Below, in pieces: positions 5,186 through 12,153 of a stretch of DNA of 13,419 bases. Each line of letters begins with the position of its first letter. Position 1 is the stretch's first letter. This DNA comes from a bacterium (lineage in GTDB: Bacteria; Patescibacteriota; Minisyncoccia; Phycocordibacterales; UBA2100). A program made the position numbers and the translations under genes. The notes below the pieces were generated by a model. That model did no database searches and was not told where the DNA came from. It worked only from the letters and a program-made list of their open reading frames with translations. Location: positions 1 through 13,419 of the forward strand of contig JAUYLR010000086.1 in the NCBI GenBank assembly GCA_030698935.1, read 5' to 3'.

Positions 5186-5191
5186 ATTATA
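5186..5191 (-). promoter_or_regulatory. -10 element (TATAAT) of the pilin array
   Basis: On the minus strand TATAAT matches the consensus exactly and lies 36 bases before the start codon, leaving an untranslated leader of about 30 bases that contains the Shine-Dalgarno site. No good -35 hexamer is visible at 16-18 bases spacing (CGCTTC at 17), so another factor or a different -35 would be needed. Confidence 0.6.
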
Positions 5192-5240
5192 CACTCCGTT
5201 TGGGCAAGGAAGCGGGGTGTGGGGATAAGTGGGCGCTTCA

Positions 5241-5296
5241 AAGCCCGTGTTATTTTGACGGAGGAATCACTCAAACCGTCAAAATAACACGGGCTT
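5241..5296 (-). terminator. Long perfect hairpin between pilC and the pilins (second of a pair)
   Basis: Arms 5241-5261 and 5276-5296 are perfectly complementary over 21 bp with a 14-base loop. No T-run follows on the minus strand, so it is not a classical Rho-independent terminator. It may be a processing or stability structure, a barrier to read-through, or part of a two-hairpin RNA. Its loop on the minus strand carries GAGTGATTC, close to the loop of the neighbouring hairpin. Confidence 0.6.
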
Positions 5297-5310
5297 CTTG
5301 CTTAGATTGT

Positions 5311-5370
5311 TGAAATACCCGAGGTGAGACCTTACAGAGTCACTCCCAAGGTCTTACCTCGGGTATTTCA
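5311..5370 (-). terminator. Long hairpin overlapping the pilC stop (first of a pair)
   Basis: Arms 5311-5333 and 5348-5370 are complementary at 22 of 23 positions with a 14-base loop. The right arm includes the pilC stop codon (TGA, 5370-5368), so the hairpin starts as translation ends. No T-run follows. The minus-strand loop carries GAGTGACTC. A 14-base linker separates it from the hairpin at 5241-5296. Together they probably end or weaken transcription from the motor genes before the pilins' own promoter. Confidence 0.6.
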
Positions 5371-6579
5371 GAATCCTGACGCAATATTGTAAATAGGAAT
5401 GAGAATTGAAGACAATAGTACGCCGACACCGAGGGCAAGCATGACTATCATGAACGGCTCAATCAATCCAACGAGCGTATCAATAGAGTTGTTGACTTCC
5501 CGCCGGTAAAACTTGGCCATCGTGTCCAGAATGCTCCCCATGTTTCCAGTTTCCTCGCCGATTTTTATCATCGCAACGACAATGCCGGGAATTTCCGGAT
5601 GCCGCCTGAACGCCTCGGATACCGGAAGCCCCCCTTTCACATCCAACGAAACTACTTTGAGAAGGTCTTCATACACGGGGTCCCCCACCACCGTTCCCGT
5701 AATTTCAATGCCGCGCAGAATCTGTATCCCGCTCCGGAGCATGGTGGAGAGGTTGTCGGCAAGACGCGAAAGAAAAAGCTTTTGAAACACCGTCCCGATG
5801 TAGGGAACCTGCATCCGCGCCTTTGACAGTGCTCTCCCGCCGGCCTCGGTGCGCGAATACCGCACAAGAAATACAGCGACGAAAACGACCAGAATAATGA
5901 TGAGCAGGATGTAGCGCGAGATAAATGTGCTCATCGCGATGACAACTTTGGTGTAGGTCGGGATACTTTGCCCCACGTCGGAGAGCATGGTCGCCAGATG
6001 CGGGACGACAAGCGTCATCATGAGCACCATCACGATAATAAACGTGGACATAACGAATGCGGGATAAATAAGCGCATTTTTCGCCTTTTGGGTAATCTCG
6101 TAATTTCTGTCCATGTAATCGGCAAGAAAGGAGAATGTCTCATCCAACTTTCCCGCTTCCTCTCCCGCCCGCACCATGTTTACGTAAAACGGCGAGAAGA
6201 CATCCGGATGGTGCGACAGCGCGGTGGATATCGTGCTGCCGCTCTGTATATCGTTCGCTACCGCGCTCAATTTCTCCGCAAGCTTAGGCGTGCGCGCCTC
6301 CGCCGCCAAAAGCTGAAAGGCGCGGAGCGCAGAAACCTGGGCTTCAAAGAGGGTCGTTATCTGGCGGGACAAAATGACGACATCGCTGTTCTTTATGCGG
6401 TCAAAAAATCCGAGGTGCCCGCCGAACTTTGAAGCGGGTTTATCCGCGGCTTCAATGTTGGAGATAACGAGCCCCCGCCGCTGAATCGCGACAATGGCAA
6501 GGTCCAAATTAACGGCATCAATGGTGCCGGTCCGCTCGTTGCCCTCGGGGTCCAGTGCTGTGTAGCTAAATACAGACAT
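5368..6579 (-). CDS. pilC: Pilus inner-membrane platform protein PilC
   Basis: This 403-residue protein has the two-repeat T2SSF architecture of PilC/GspF. It starts MSVFSYTALDPEGNERTGTI, the usual N-terminal segment. Cytoplasmic domain 1 (about 68-170) has MVRAGEEAGKL (135-145) and domain 2 (about 270-365) has the matching MIKIGEETGNM (337-347). Hydrophobic segments lie at about 172-193, 222-240 and 371-396. Length and order are normal for the family. PilC sits in the membrane between the ATPases and the pilin pool and transmits motor rotation to the growing filament. The gene is separated from pilT by a 105-base repeat element and ends in the first of two long hairpins. No convincing Shine-Dalgarno site precedes the ATG at 6579. 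Confidence 0.96.
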   Translation of the reverse strand: MSVFSYTALDPEGNERTGTIDAVNLDLAIVAIQRRGLVISNIEAADKPASKFGGHLGFFDRIKNSDVVILSRQITTLFEAQVSALRAFQLLAAEARTPKLAEKLSAVANDIQSGSTISTALSHHPDVFSPFYVNMVRAGEEAGKLDETFSFLADYMDRNYEITQKAKNALIYPAFVMSTFIIVMVLMMTLVVPHLATMLSDVGQSIPTYTKVVIAMSTFISRYILLIIILVVFVAVFLVRYSRTEAGGRALSKARMQVPYIGTVFQKLFLSRLADNLSTMLRSGIQILRGIEITGTVVGDPVYEDLLKVVSLDVKGGLPVSEAFRRHPEIPGIVVAMIKIGEETGNMGSILDTMAKFYRREVNNSIDTLVGLIEPFMIVMLALGVGVLLSSILIPIYNIASGF

Positions 6580-6583
6580 AATG

Positions 6584-6680
6584 TTCCAATCTACGAATCA
6601 ATTCCAATCTACAAATGTCTACAAATAAACAACGCTCACATTCGTAGCCATTTGTAGTATTCGTATCATTTGCAGATTGG
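6584..6680. repeat. Inverted repeat filling the pilT-pilC gap
   Basis: CCAATCTACAAAT (6604-6616) pairs with ATTTGCAGATTGG (6668-6680) at 12 of 13 positions. Further copies of the same words (TCTACGAAT, TCTACAAAT, ATTCGTAG, ATTTGTAG, ATTCGTAT) fill the arms with an irregular period of about 9-10 bases. The element takes up nearly the whole 105-base junction. It differs in unit and period from the heptamer elements. Confidence 0.75.
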
Positions 6681-6684
6681 GACT

Positions 6685-7755
6685 TCATAAAAGTTTCTGC
6701 AACATGTTGGGATTGAGGGAGTATTGATACGCGCTTTCAACCGTAATCTCGCCGCGCGCCACCAATTCGGCAAGCGAACGGTTCATGTCTATCATGCCCT
6801 CTTCGGAACTCGTTTCTATCACCGTGTTCAGTTCGTGCGTGCGCTTCTCGCGGATAAGATTTGAAACCGCCTTATTGTTGATGAGAAGTTCAAAAGCAGG
6901 TATAAGACCGCCCGAAATGCGCGGAATCAGGCGTTGCGAGAAAATACCGGCCATTGAGGATGCGAGCTGAAGCCGGATTTGGTCCTGCTGCGAAGCGGGG
7001 AAGGTGTCAATAATGCGGTCAATCGTTTGCGCGGCGTTGTTCGTGTGAAGCGTGGAGAACACAAGGTGCCCCGTTTCGGCGGCGGTAACGGCGGCCGCCA
7101 TAGTCTCGGGCCCCCGCATCTCGCCCACCATCAAGACGTCAATATCTTCCCGGAAGGCCGACTGCAGGGCCGTGGGAAAATCCTTTGTGTCTATACGCAC
7201 TTCGCGCTGTTCAACGAGCGACAGTTTCGGCTCGTACAAATACTCTATCGGGTCTTCAATGGTGACGATGTGCTCCATCCGCTCCGTGTTGATGAGTTCA
7301 ATCATGGACGCGAGCGTGGTGGATTTCCCCTGACCTACGGGGCCGACGACGATAAAGAACCCCTGCGACTTGCGGGCGAACGTCGTCAGGATTTCCGGCA
7401 GATTCAACTCGGCGATAGTGCTGATTTTTTTCGGGATGAGGCGCAAGGCAATGCTCACCGAGCCGCGCTGATAGAACGCGTTTCCGCGGAAACGGACGCC
7501 GTCGCCCGTCTCATACGCAAAGTCAATCTCTTTTTCCGCAAAAAACCGCTTCTGGTTTTCCGGCGTTAATAACGCGCCGAGAAATCCGAGCGTATCCTCA
7601 TTGGTGAGTACCGGCTCCTTGAGCATGGGGGCGAGATTGCCCGCGACGCGGATAGTCGGATGCACGCCGACGGAAAAGTGAGCGTCCGAAGCGCCTTCGT
7701 GCATGAGCACGTTTATGTACTTCTTGAGCTGTGCGGCGTAATCCATACTTTTCAT
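6685..7755 (-). CDS. pilT: Pilus retraction ATPase PilT
   Basis: This 356-residue ATPase powers pilus depolymerisation (retraction, twitching). From the ATG at 7755: GASDAHFS near residue 21-28 (family ASDxH motif), Walker A GPVGQGKSTT (138-147), Asp box TIEDPIEY (165-172), Walker B VLMVGEMRG (207-215), His box TGHLVFSTLHTN (228-239), and KAVSNLIRE (295-303), which matches the AIRNLIRE retraction motif that separates PilT from PilB. Walker A has V and Q in place of the more common T and S, which the GxxGxGKS pattern allows. The frame stays open 66 bases upstream to 7821, but that part enters the repeat at 7802-7822 and lacks homology, so I start at 7755 (ATG at 7746 is also possible). It lies downstream of the receiver-domain gene. 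Confidence 0.96.
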   Translation of the reverse strand: MKSMDYAAQLKKYINVLMHEGASDAHFSVGVHPTIRVAGNLAPMLKEPVLTNEDTLGFLGALLTPENQKRFFAEKEIDFAYETGDGVRFRGNAFYQRGSVSIALRLIPKKISTIAELNLPEILTTFARKSQGFFIVVGPVGQGKSTTLASMIELINTERMEHIVTIEDPIEYLYEPKLSLVEQREVRIDTKDFPTALQSAFREDIDVLMVGEMRGPETMAAAVTAAETGHLVFSTLHTNNAAQTIDRIIDTFPASQQDQIRLQLASSMAGIFSQRLIPRISGGLIPAFELLINNKAVSNLIREKRTHELNTVIETSSEEGMIDMNRSLAELVARGEITVESAYQYSLNPNMLQKLL

Positions 7756-7801
7756 TGTACACTGTATTTTATCAAGGCAGTGGCAATATTCACACCCAAA
7801 A

Positions 7802-7900
7802 ATCCGAAGCACGAAACTCAAAAAGGTTACAGGAATTCCTTTTCTGATTTTGGATTTTGGATTTCATATTTTTTCGGATTTCGTGCTTCGGATTTAGGAT
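7802..7900. repeat. Heptamer-array inverted repeat between the regulator and pilT
   Basis: The left arm is ATCCGAA, GCACGAA (7802-7815). The right arm is TTCGGAT, TTCGTGC, TTCGGAT, TTAGGAT (7873-7900), the reverse complements of the same units. Two and a half GATTTTG-type heptamers (7846-7866) lie between. The last unit of the right arm provides the final Ser codon and the TAA stop of the receiver gene. The same unit family forms the element at 12154-12301. Confidence 0.88.
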
Positions 7901-8334
7901 TTTCTCTTTGCAATCTCTTCCTCCACGGTGTTGACAACTTCCGAAGGAATCATGGTCGCTTTTACGATGGTCTTATCCGCCCCCAGTTCCGTAATCTTTG
8001 CTTTCGCGTCATCGCCGCTCTCGTTGGTAAGCCCTATGATGGCGGCGCCCCCGCGCAGGTTCTCGGCCGCGATGGTTGTTAAAAAATAGAACCCGTCGTG
8101 CTCCGGCATAATCACATCAAACACTATCGCGTCCGGCTTGAAGCCGCCGCGAAGGGTTTTGAGCGCGTCCGAAACCGATAGGCATGCGTGCACGTCGTAC
8201 CCTTTTGCCGTGAATTTCATAACGTACATGTCAAGCAAAAACTTGTCGTCGTCTACGAGGAGAACTCCTGTCTTCGGTGCGGTGTCTGTCCCGTTAGAGG
8301 CAGGTCGCGGTCGTGTGTCTGGTTGTTGAGACAT
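7894..8334 (-). CDS. Stand-alone response-regulator receiver protein
   Basis: This 146-residue protein is a single CheY-like receiver domain without an output domain. Key residues: acidic pocket Asp28-Asp30 (LLVDDDK), phospho-acceptor Asp73 (VFDVIMPEHDG), Thr103 (GLTNES) and Lys125 (IVKATM). All are present, so phosphorylation is expected. By family it would act through protein contacts; its place between pilB and pilT suggests a role in choosing or timing extension and retraction, like PilG/PilH in other systems, but this is inference. No histidine kinase is visible in the window. Both ends are touched by repeats: residues about 5-18 (PDTRPRPASNGTDT) are encoded by a copy of the repeat at 8384-8507, and the final Ser and stop lie in the heptamer element at 7873-7900. 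An AT-rich stretch (8350-8380) lies upstream, with no clear Shine-Dalgarno site. Confidence 0.93.
   Translation of the reverse strand: MSQQPDTRPRPASNGTDTAPKTGVLLVDDDKFLLDMYVMKFTAKGYDVHACLSVSDALKTLRGGFKPDAIVFDVIMPEHDGFYFLTTIAAENLRGGAAIIGLTNESGDDAKAKITELGADKTIVKATMIPSEVVNTVEEEIAKRKS
8289..8313. repeat. Repeat copy read in frame at the N-terminus of the receiver gene
   Basis: TCCCGTTAGAGGC followed by AGGTCGCGGTCG is, in opposite orientation, nearly the same as GCGACCGCGGCCTCTAACGG in the adjacent gap (8485-8504). It encodes RPRPASNGT of the unstructured N-terminal tail, ahead of the first beta strand of the receiver domain. Confidence 0.85.
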
Positions 8335-8383
8335 GGGGTTTAGTGATGTTTAAAATATAATATTGAAATTTGATATTATCTTG

Positions 8384-8507
8384 TGCGTCCCGTTAGAAGC
8401 TTGTTCCACTATAACGTATTGTGATTTCGTTTACACTACTGCGCTTGTTCGTTTGAACCCCTGAAAGAAGGCTTCTAACGGGATGCGACCGCGGCCTCTA
8501 ACGGGAT
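8384..8507. repeat. Inverted repeat between pilB and the receiver gene
   Basis: TCCCGTTAGAAGC (8388-8400) and GCTTCTAACGGGA (8471-8483) are exact complements over 13 bp, with further outer pairing (GC at 8385-8386 with 8485-8486). A second TCTAACGGGAT (8497-8507) follows the first (8474-8484) after 23 bases. The 70-base centre shows no gene. With the copy at 8289-8313 there are four copies of the word in about 220 bases. Confidence 0.88.
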
Positions 8508-8522
8508 CTGCCATATATTTTG

Positions 8523-10262
8523 TTATGCGGTTTCTTTTTCCGCCTTTTTCTCCGCAGCGGGCGTTTCCGCGTCCTCGTCGCCCGCGAGCAGAAGAGAGCT
8601 CAATGTGTTGACTTCAGAAAACGGAATCTTCTTATCAAACGCCTTAATCATAGCATCCTCGCGCATGGTAAGCATTCCCTGCGCGCGCGCCGAGGCCCAC
8701 AATTTAGAATCAACCGGGTTATCCAGAATGATGCGTTCAATATCACTGGACATCTCCAGCACCTCAAACACCGCCATTCTTCCCCGCAAGCCCGTGGGGC
8801 ACGTCGGAGTCCGCTCCGCCTCATACGCGACTTTCGGTATTTTAAATTGATACTGCTTCGGCAGCGTGGCAATTTGCGTTTCTATGCTCTTTCTGTCGCT
8901 CGGCGTTATCTCGGATTCCTTTCCGCTGTCCGGACAGAGCGTGCGCACGAGGCGCTGCGCCATTGAAAGGACGAGTACGGGCGGGATGAGATACGGTTCC
9001 ACGCCCATGTCTATGAGGCGCGGAATCGTCCCGACCGCATCGTTCGTGTGTATCGTGGAAAGCACGAGGTGGCCGGTAAGCGCCGCTTGAAAGGCGAGCT
9101 TCGCTGTTTCGGCGTCCCGTATCTCGCCCACCATGATGACATCGGGGTCCTGACGCAGCGTGGTGCGCAAGCCTGTGGCGAAACTATAACCGATTTCGGG
9201 GCGCACCTGCGACTGCGTCACGCCTTCCACGAAATATTCTATCGGGTCCTCAAGCGAAAGAACATTTTTATGCTCCCGGTCTACTTCACCGAGCATGGAA
9301 TACAGCGTGGTGGATTTTCCGGAACCGGTGGGGCCCGAGATGAGCACGAGCCCGTGCGGTTTCCTGATGGCTTTCCGGAGGAGTTCAAGATTGCGCGGCG
9401 TGAGTCCGATTTTATCAAGAGCGATAAATCCCTGGTCGCGGTCTAAGATACGCAACACCACTTTTTCCCCGTAGTACGAGGGAAATGTGGATACGCGGAA
9501 GTCTATCTGCCGTCCGTCTATGGTAGCGGAAAAGCGCCCGTCTTGCGGTTTGCGCTGTTCGTCCAAACGGATGGAAGCGAGCACCTTCACGCGCGCGACA
9601 AGCGAGCGTTGCGCGGCCGCCGGAAGGATGACGCTGGTATGCAATTCGCCGTCTACGCGGTAGCGCACGCGCACTCCCGTGGGCAGCGGCTCTATGTGCA
9701 CGTCGCTCGCCTTCCCGTCTATCGCATACCGCAAAATGGTGGATACGATTTTTATCGTCGGCGCATCCTCCTGAATATCGGCGGAGTTCAACGCTCCTTC
9801 AATCGCTTTTATTGAAGGGTCCTCAAGGTCAAGGCTTGACATCTCTTCCTGTTGGTTTTGGGTGGCATGGGTTTTCTGTTCCCGTTCAAGGTCGGAAACC
9901 GCGCGGTCCACTTCGCCCCCCAACCCGCGATACATCTTCATGACGCGTCCGAAATCTTCTTCGGAAACCTGGAACACTTTGAACGGCATGCCGGTGCTGC
10001 GCGCAATGAAGTTGAGGGCGTCTATGCCATCCAGATTATCCGGATCCAGCATCCCGACTTCCAAAACCCCGTCTTCCACGGCCAGAGGCACGAGCTTATA
10101 GTGTTCGGCTGATTCTTCGGGAATGTGGCGCAACACATCGTACGCCACTTTCTTGTCGCCGAGCGCGCGGCGCGGCGCCGCCGTTTGCGGAGGGGTCGTA
10201 GAAACGGACGCATCCTCTGCTTGTTGCGCGTTTATCATATGAGGAACGCCGCCCGAATTCAC
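8523..10262 (-). CDS. pilB: Pilus extension ATPase PilB
   Basis: This 579-residue GspE/PilB-type ATPase drives pilin polymerisation. An N-terminal MshEN-like domain (about 35-115) is followed by a charged linker and the ATPase core: ASDVHIEP (185-192), Walker A GPTGSGKST (310-318), Asp box SLEDPIEY (336-343), Walker B VIMVGEIRD (375-383), His box TGHLVLSTIHTND (396-408). The zinc site of PilB/GspE, normally two CxxC pairs, is reduced to one Cys at each place (Cys443 in LCPDSG, Cys488 in TCPTGLRGR), so zinc binding is doubtful. The C-terminus is a short Glu/Lys/Ala-rich tail. The start may be the GTG at 10262, which overlaps the preceding stop by 4 bases, or the ATG at 10238; neither has a good Shine-Dalgarno site. 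Coupling to the pilP-like gene is likely. Confidence 0.96.
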   Translation of the reverse strand: MNSGGVPHMINAQQAEDASVSTTPPQTAAPRRALGDKKVAYDVLRHIPEESAEHYKLVPLAVEDGVLEVGMLDPDNLDGIDALNFIARSTGMPFKVFQVSEEDFGRVMKMYRGLGGEVDRAVSDLEREQKTHATQNQQEEMSSLDLEDPSIKAIEGALNSADIQEDAPTIKIVSTILRYAIDGKASDVHIEPLPTGVRVRYRVDGELHTSVILPAAAQRSLVARVKVLASIRLDEQRKPQDGRFSATIDGRQIDFRVSTFPSYYGEKVVLRILDRDQGFIALDKIGLTPRNLELLRKAIRKPHGLVLISGPTGSGKSTTLYSMLGEVDREHKNVLSLEDPIEYFVEGVTQSQVRPEIGYSFATGLRTTLRQDPDVIMVGEIRDAETAKLAFQAALTGHLVLSTIHTNDAVGTIPRLIDMGVEPYLIPPVLVLSMAQRLVRTLCPDSGKESEITPSDRKSIETQIATLPKQYQFKIPKVAYEAERTPTCPTGLRGRMAVFEVLEMSSDIERIILDNPVDSKLWASARAQGMLTMREDAMIKAFDKKIPFSEVNTLSSLLLAGDEDAETPAAEKKAEKETA

Positions 10263-10636
10263 GGGCGCGGCTTGTTAAAGAGACTGGCGCCGCCGGTGTT
10301 GTTTGCTCCCGCTCCCGCTGCGGATTGCGATACGGAGGAGGGAATCGGCGCAAACGGGTCTACCCTTCCTACCGGTTCCTGCGTGATATCAGTACTGAAG
10401 TCTTTCAACCCGAGAAATACCTGCGAGGCAAATATCGTCCCCGTCAGCGTCACCGAGCGCAGTTTGAGAAGCGTTGTGACAATGTCCTCATCTTCGGAGC
10501 TGACATCGCCGTTCACATTCCCCGTTCCTGACAGCGCCGGACCCGCAGAACCGCCGGAAAATCCGTACCACACGGCGCCCGCGATGATGAGGGCTGCGGC
10601 GATTGTTACGAGCTTATTATTTGTAAAGATATCCAT
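10259..10636 (-). CDS. PilP-like small membrane-anchored protein
   Basis: This 125-residue protein has one N-terminal membrane helix (about 9-25), a Gly/Ser/Asp-rich linker, and a short conserved-looking region with GLKDF (76-80) and PVGRVDPFAPIP (88-99), then a disordered Ala/Gly/Asn tail. GRxDPFxP is the motif seen in PilP/GspC-type proteins, and the position after PilO fits PilP. It has no lipoprotein Cys and no room for a full PilP beta domain, so it is reduced or only analogous. I chose the ATG at 10636; the longer open frame up to 10849 lies over pilO. The stop TGA overlaps the possible GTG of pilB. TATAAT at 10648-10643 lies just before the start, but no -35 is evident. Confidence 0.72.
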   Translation of the reverse strand: MDIFTNNKLVTIAAALIIAGAVWYGFSGGSAGPALSGTGNVNGDVSSEDEDIVTTLLKLRSVTLTGTIFASQVFLGLKDFSTDITQEPVGRVDPFAPIPSSVSQSAAGAGANNTGGASLFNKPRP

Positions 10637-10652
10637 AGTAGAATTATATGTC

Positions 10653-11267
10653 TTACCTGAGCCAGTACGTTCTGACGGTAATGTCGTATTTGTAAGAATA
10701 CGCAGAAGCGGCCGCGCTCCCGCCTCCGCGGCTTGATGCCAGAACCTGTCCACCGCCCCCCTGACCCTCCGGCGTGAGCGTGAGGGCGACAAGGTCAACA
10801 ATGCGCAGGCTTGACTCCAAGCTCTCCATGAACGCGACAAAGTCTGCATACGTGCCGTGCGTAGAGAATTTCAACGTCAGCGAATCATACTTCTGCTTTC
10901 CCGCTCCGATAGACCCGATAACGGTGTTGTCGGCGCTCTCGCTCGCCGGACTGCTTATGACGACGTTCTGAAGGGCCATGCCGAACGAGCTTGCCAGATG
11001 GTCCAAATCAAGGAGCAGGCGCACGTTGTCCACGTGGTCCGGCAGCAGCTTGTGCAGCCTATCCACATCGCTCTTGTTGAACGCATTGAACCGCGAGAGG
11101 AGCGTCTCCTGCAGTTTCTTGAGTTCCGCCGCCTTTTCAAGCGCCTTGTTATGCTGGTCTATCTTCAATTGGAGAACCTTGGTGTTGTCGTAGGTTGGTT
11201 CCGTGTACATGAAAAAAACTCCTCCGGCTATTGCAAGACTGACGATGGAAATAATCATTTTTGTCAT
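10653..11267 (-). CDS. pilO: PilO-like alignment protein
   Basis: This 204-residue bitopic membrane protein has a helix at about 4-20, a predicted coiled coil (about 28-60, rich in Lys, Leu, Gln and Glu), then LHKLLPDHVDNVRLLLDLDHLASSFGM (71-97), the typical PilO block (LLP followed by a helix). A ferredoxin-like domain follows (SLTLKFSTHGTYADFVAFMESLE) with a late Gly/Ser-rich loop (168-188) and a C-terminal strand DITVRTYWLR. By family it pairs with PilN and links the cytoplasmic PilM ring to outer parts. The start ATG at 11267 follows a 137-base gap that holds an inverted repeat. It is 16 bases ahead of the pilP-like gene. Confidence 0.88.
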   Translation of the reverse strand: MTKMIISIVSLAIAGGVFFMYTEPTYDNTKVLQLKIDQHNKALEKAAELKKLQETLLSRFNAFNKSDVDRLHKLLPDHVDNVRLLLDLDHLASSFGMALQNVVISSPASESADNTVIGSIGAGKQKYDSLTLKFSTHGTYADFVAFMESLESSLRIVDLVALTLTPEGQGGGGQVLASSRGGGSAAASAYSYKYDITVRTYWLR

Positions 11268-11273
11268 ACCCGT

Positions 11274-11392
11274 ACACTAAGTTTGTCGTAATTAAGCGCC
11301 GAAGCAATTCTGGTGCGGTCAGGCATCTTTCTTGTTGTTGCAAAGTTGTACATGGTGACTTGGTTCATAAGAGGCGACGACAAATTTAGTGT
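11274..11392. repeat. Inverted repeat bracketing the pilN-pilO gap
   Basis: ACACTAAGTTTGTCGT (11274-11289) and ACGACAAATTTAGTGT (11377-11392) are complementary at 15 of 16 positions, with 87 bases between. They sit at both ends of the 137-base gap. No open frame or heptamer array is visible inside, so the gap looks like an inserted or structured element of another kind. Confidence 0.7.
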
Positions 11393-11404
11393 GTGGGCAT
11401 AGTG

Positions 11405-12142
11405 CTATGGTTGCTTGGCCGGCTGCGAGGGGAAAAATCCTGACGGTTGAACGGCGGCCGGTGCCGGAGACGCTGATGGCGTTGATGATGCCGGAGATGG
11501 TGCGAATGCCGGCGCAGCCGGTATCGGCGCGATGCTTCCGGCCGCATTCCCGGACGCCGTTACCAGTTGCGCATAACGGATTGCGGCGGGATTTACGAGC
11601 GCGGAAAAACTGAAGTGCACCCCGTCTGACTGCCGGTCAATATCGGAAAATATCGGGCTCGTTATGATGCCGACCTTGCTGAAAAAGTCCGCCTGCAGGG
11701 CGATGGAGTTCACGCTTCTGGCGATTCCCTGCATTTTTATCGCCATACCCTCGTCGCTTGACGCCTGAAACTCAAGAGAGCGGAATGAAACCGTGCTCAA
11801 TGTATTTGCTTCAAGCATGTGAAAGAAAACGGACGGGGCAATGTGGCTGCCCAACACGAGGTCCGCATCCCGCATTCTGTCGTCAAGCCGTGAAAATTCC
11901 TGAATGAGCAGCGGGTCAAACTGCGCTTTTGCGATTTTCAGCTGATTAACTTTGCTCTTGCTGCTCGTGTCCAGATATTGCTCGTACAGGAACACTCCCG
12001 CCGCAAGAGCAACGGACGCGACCAGAAGGACGATTGAAACGAGCGCGACGAGGTCCATGAGCGTATTCTCGTGCCTGCGCCCCGCCTCTGCGGGCTGCGA
12101 AACATCGTGCGGTATGAATGTATTTTGTACGCCGGTTTCCAT
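11405..12142 (-). CDS. pilN: PilN-like alignment protein
   Basis: This 245-residue protein has a short cytoplasmic N-terminus with NTFIPHD (7-13) where classical PilN has INLLP, the segment that binds PilM. One membrane helix (about 29-53) and a PilN-type domain with SRLDDRM and SVFFHMLEANTLSTVSFRSL (104-123) follow, then a Pro/Ala/Ser-rich tail from about 200 to the end that looks disordered. Position directly after pilM and before pilO supports the call. The tail is unusual for the family and may cross or interact with the cell wall, which is inference. The ATG at 12142 is next to a heptamer element that fills the gap to pilM, and no Shine-Dalgarno site is visible. Confidence 0.85.
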   Translation of the reverse strand: METGVQNTFIPHDVSQPAEAGRRHENTLMDLVALVSIVLLVASVALAAGVFLYEQYLDTSSKSKVNQLKIAKAQFDPLLIQEFSRLDDRMRDADLVLGSHIAPSVFFHMLEANTLSTVSFRSLEFQASSDEGMAIKMQGIARSVNSIALQADFFSKVGIITSPIFSDIDRQSDGVHFSFSALVNPAAIRYAQLVTASGNAAGSIAPIPAAPAFAPSPASSTPSASPAPAAVQPSGFFPSQPAKQP

Positions 12143-12153
12143 GGTATTTAAAA

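Noticed and set aside
5368-5370. Possible recoding of TGA as glycine, as in some CPR lineages.
   Set aside because: pilC, pilT and the pilP-like gene end naturally at TGA and no conserved Gly in the motifs is encoded by an internal TGA, so the standard bacterial code fits.
7756-7821. A 22-residue N-terminal extension of PilT.
   Set aside because: It enters the heptamer repeat and has no similarity to the PilT N-terminus, which begins near MDYAAQLKKY.
10643-10648. TATAAT just before the pilP-like gene as a promoter.
   Set aside because: It lies 6 bases from the start codon in a 16-base operon gap with no -35, so chance is the simpler explanation.
10637-10849. A 5' extension of the pilP-like gene.
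   Set aside because: It overlaps the well-supported pilO frame and is a low-complexity, Arg-rich shadow; the membrane helix begins right after the ATG at 10636.
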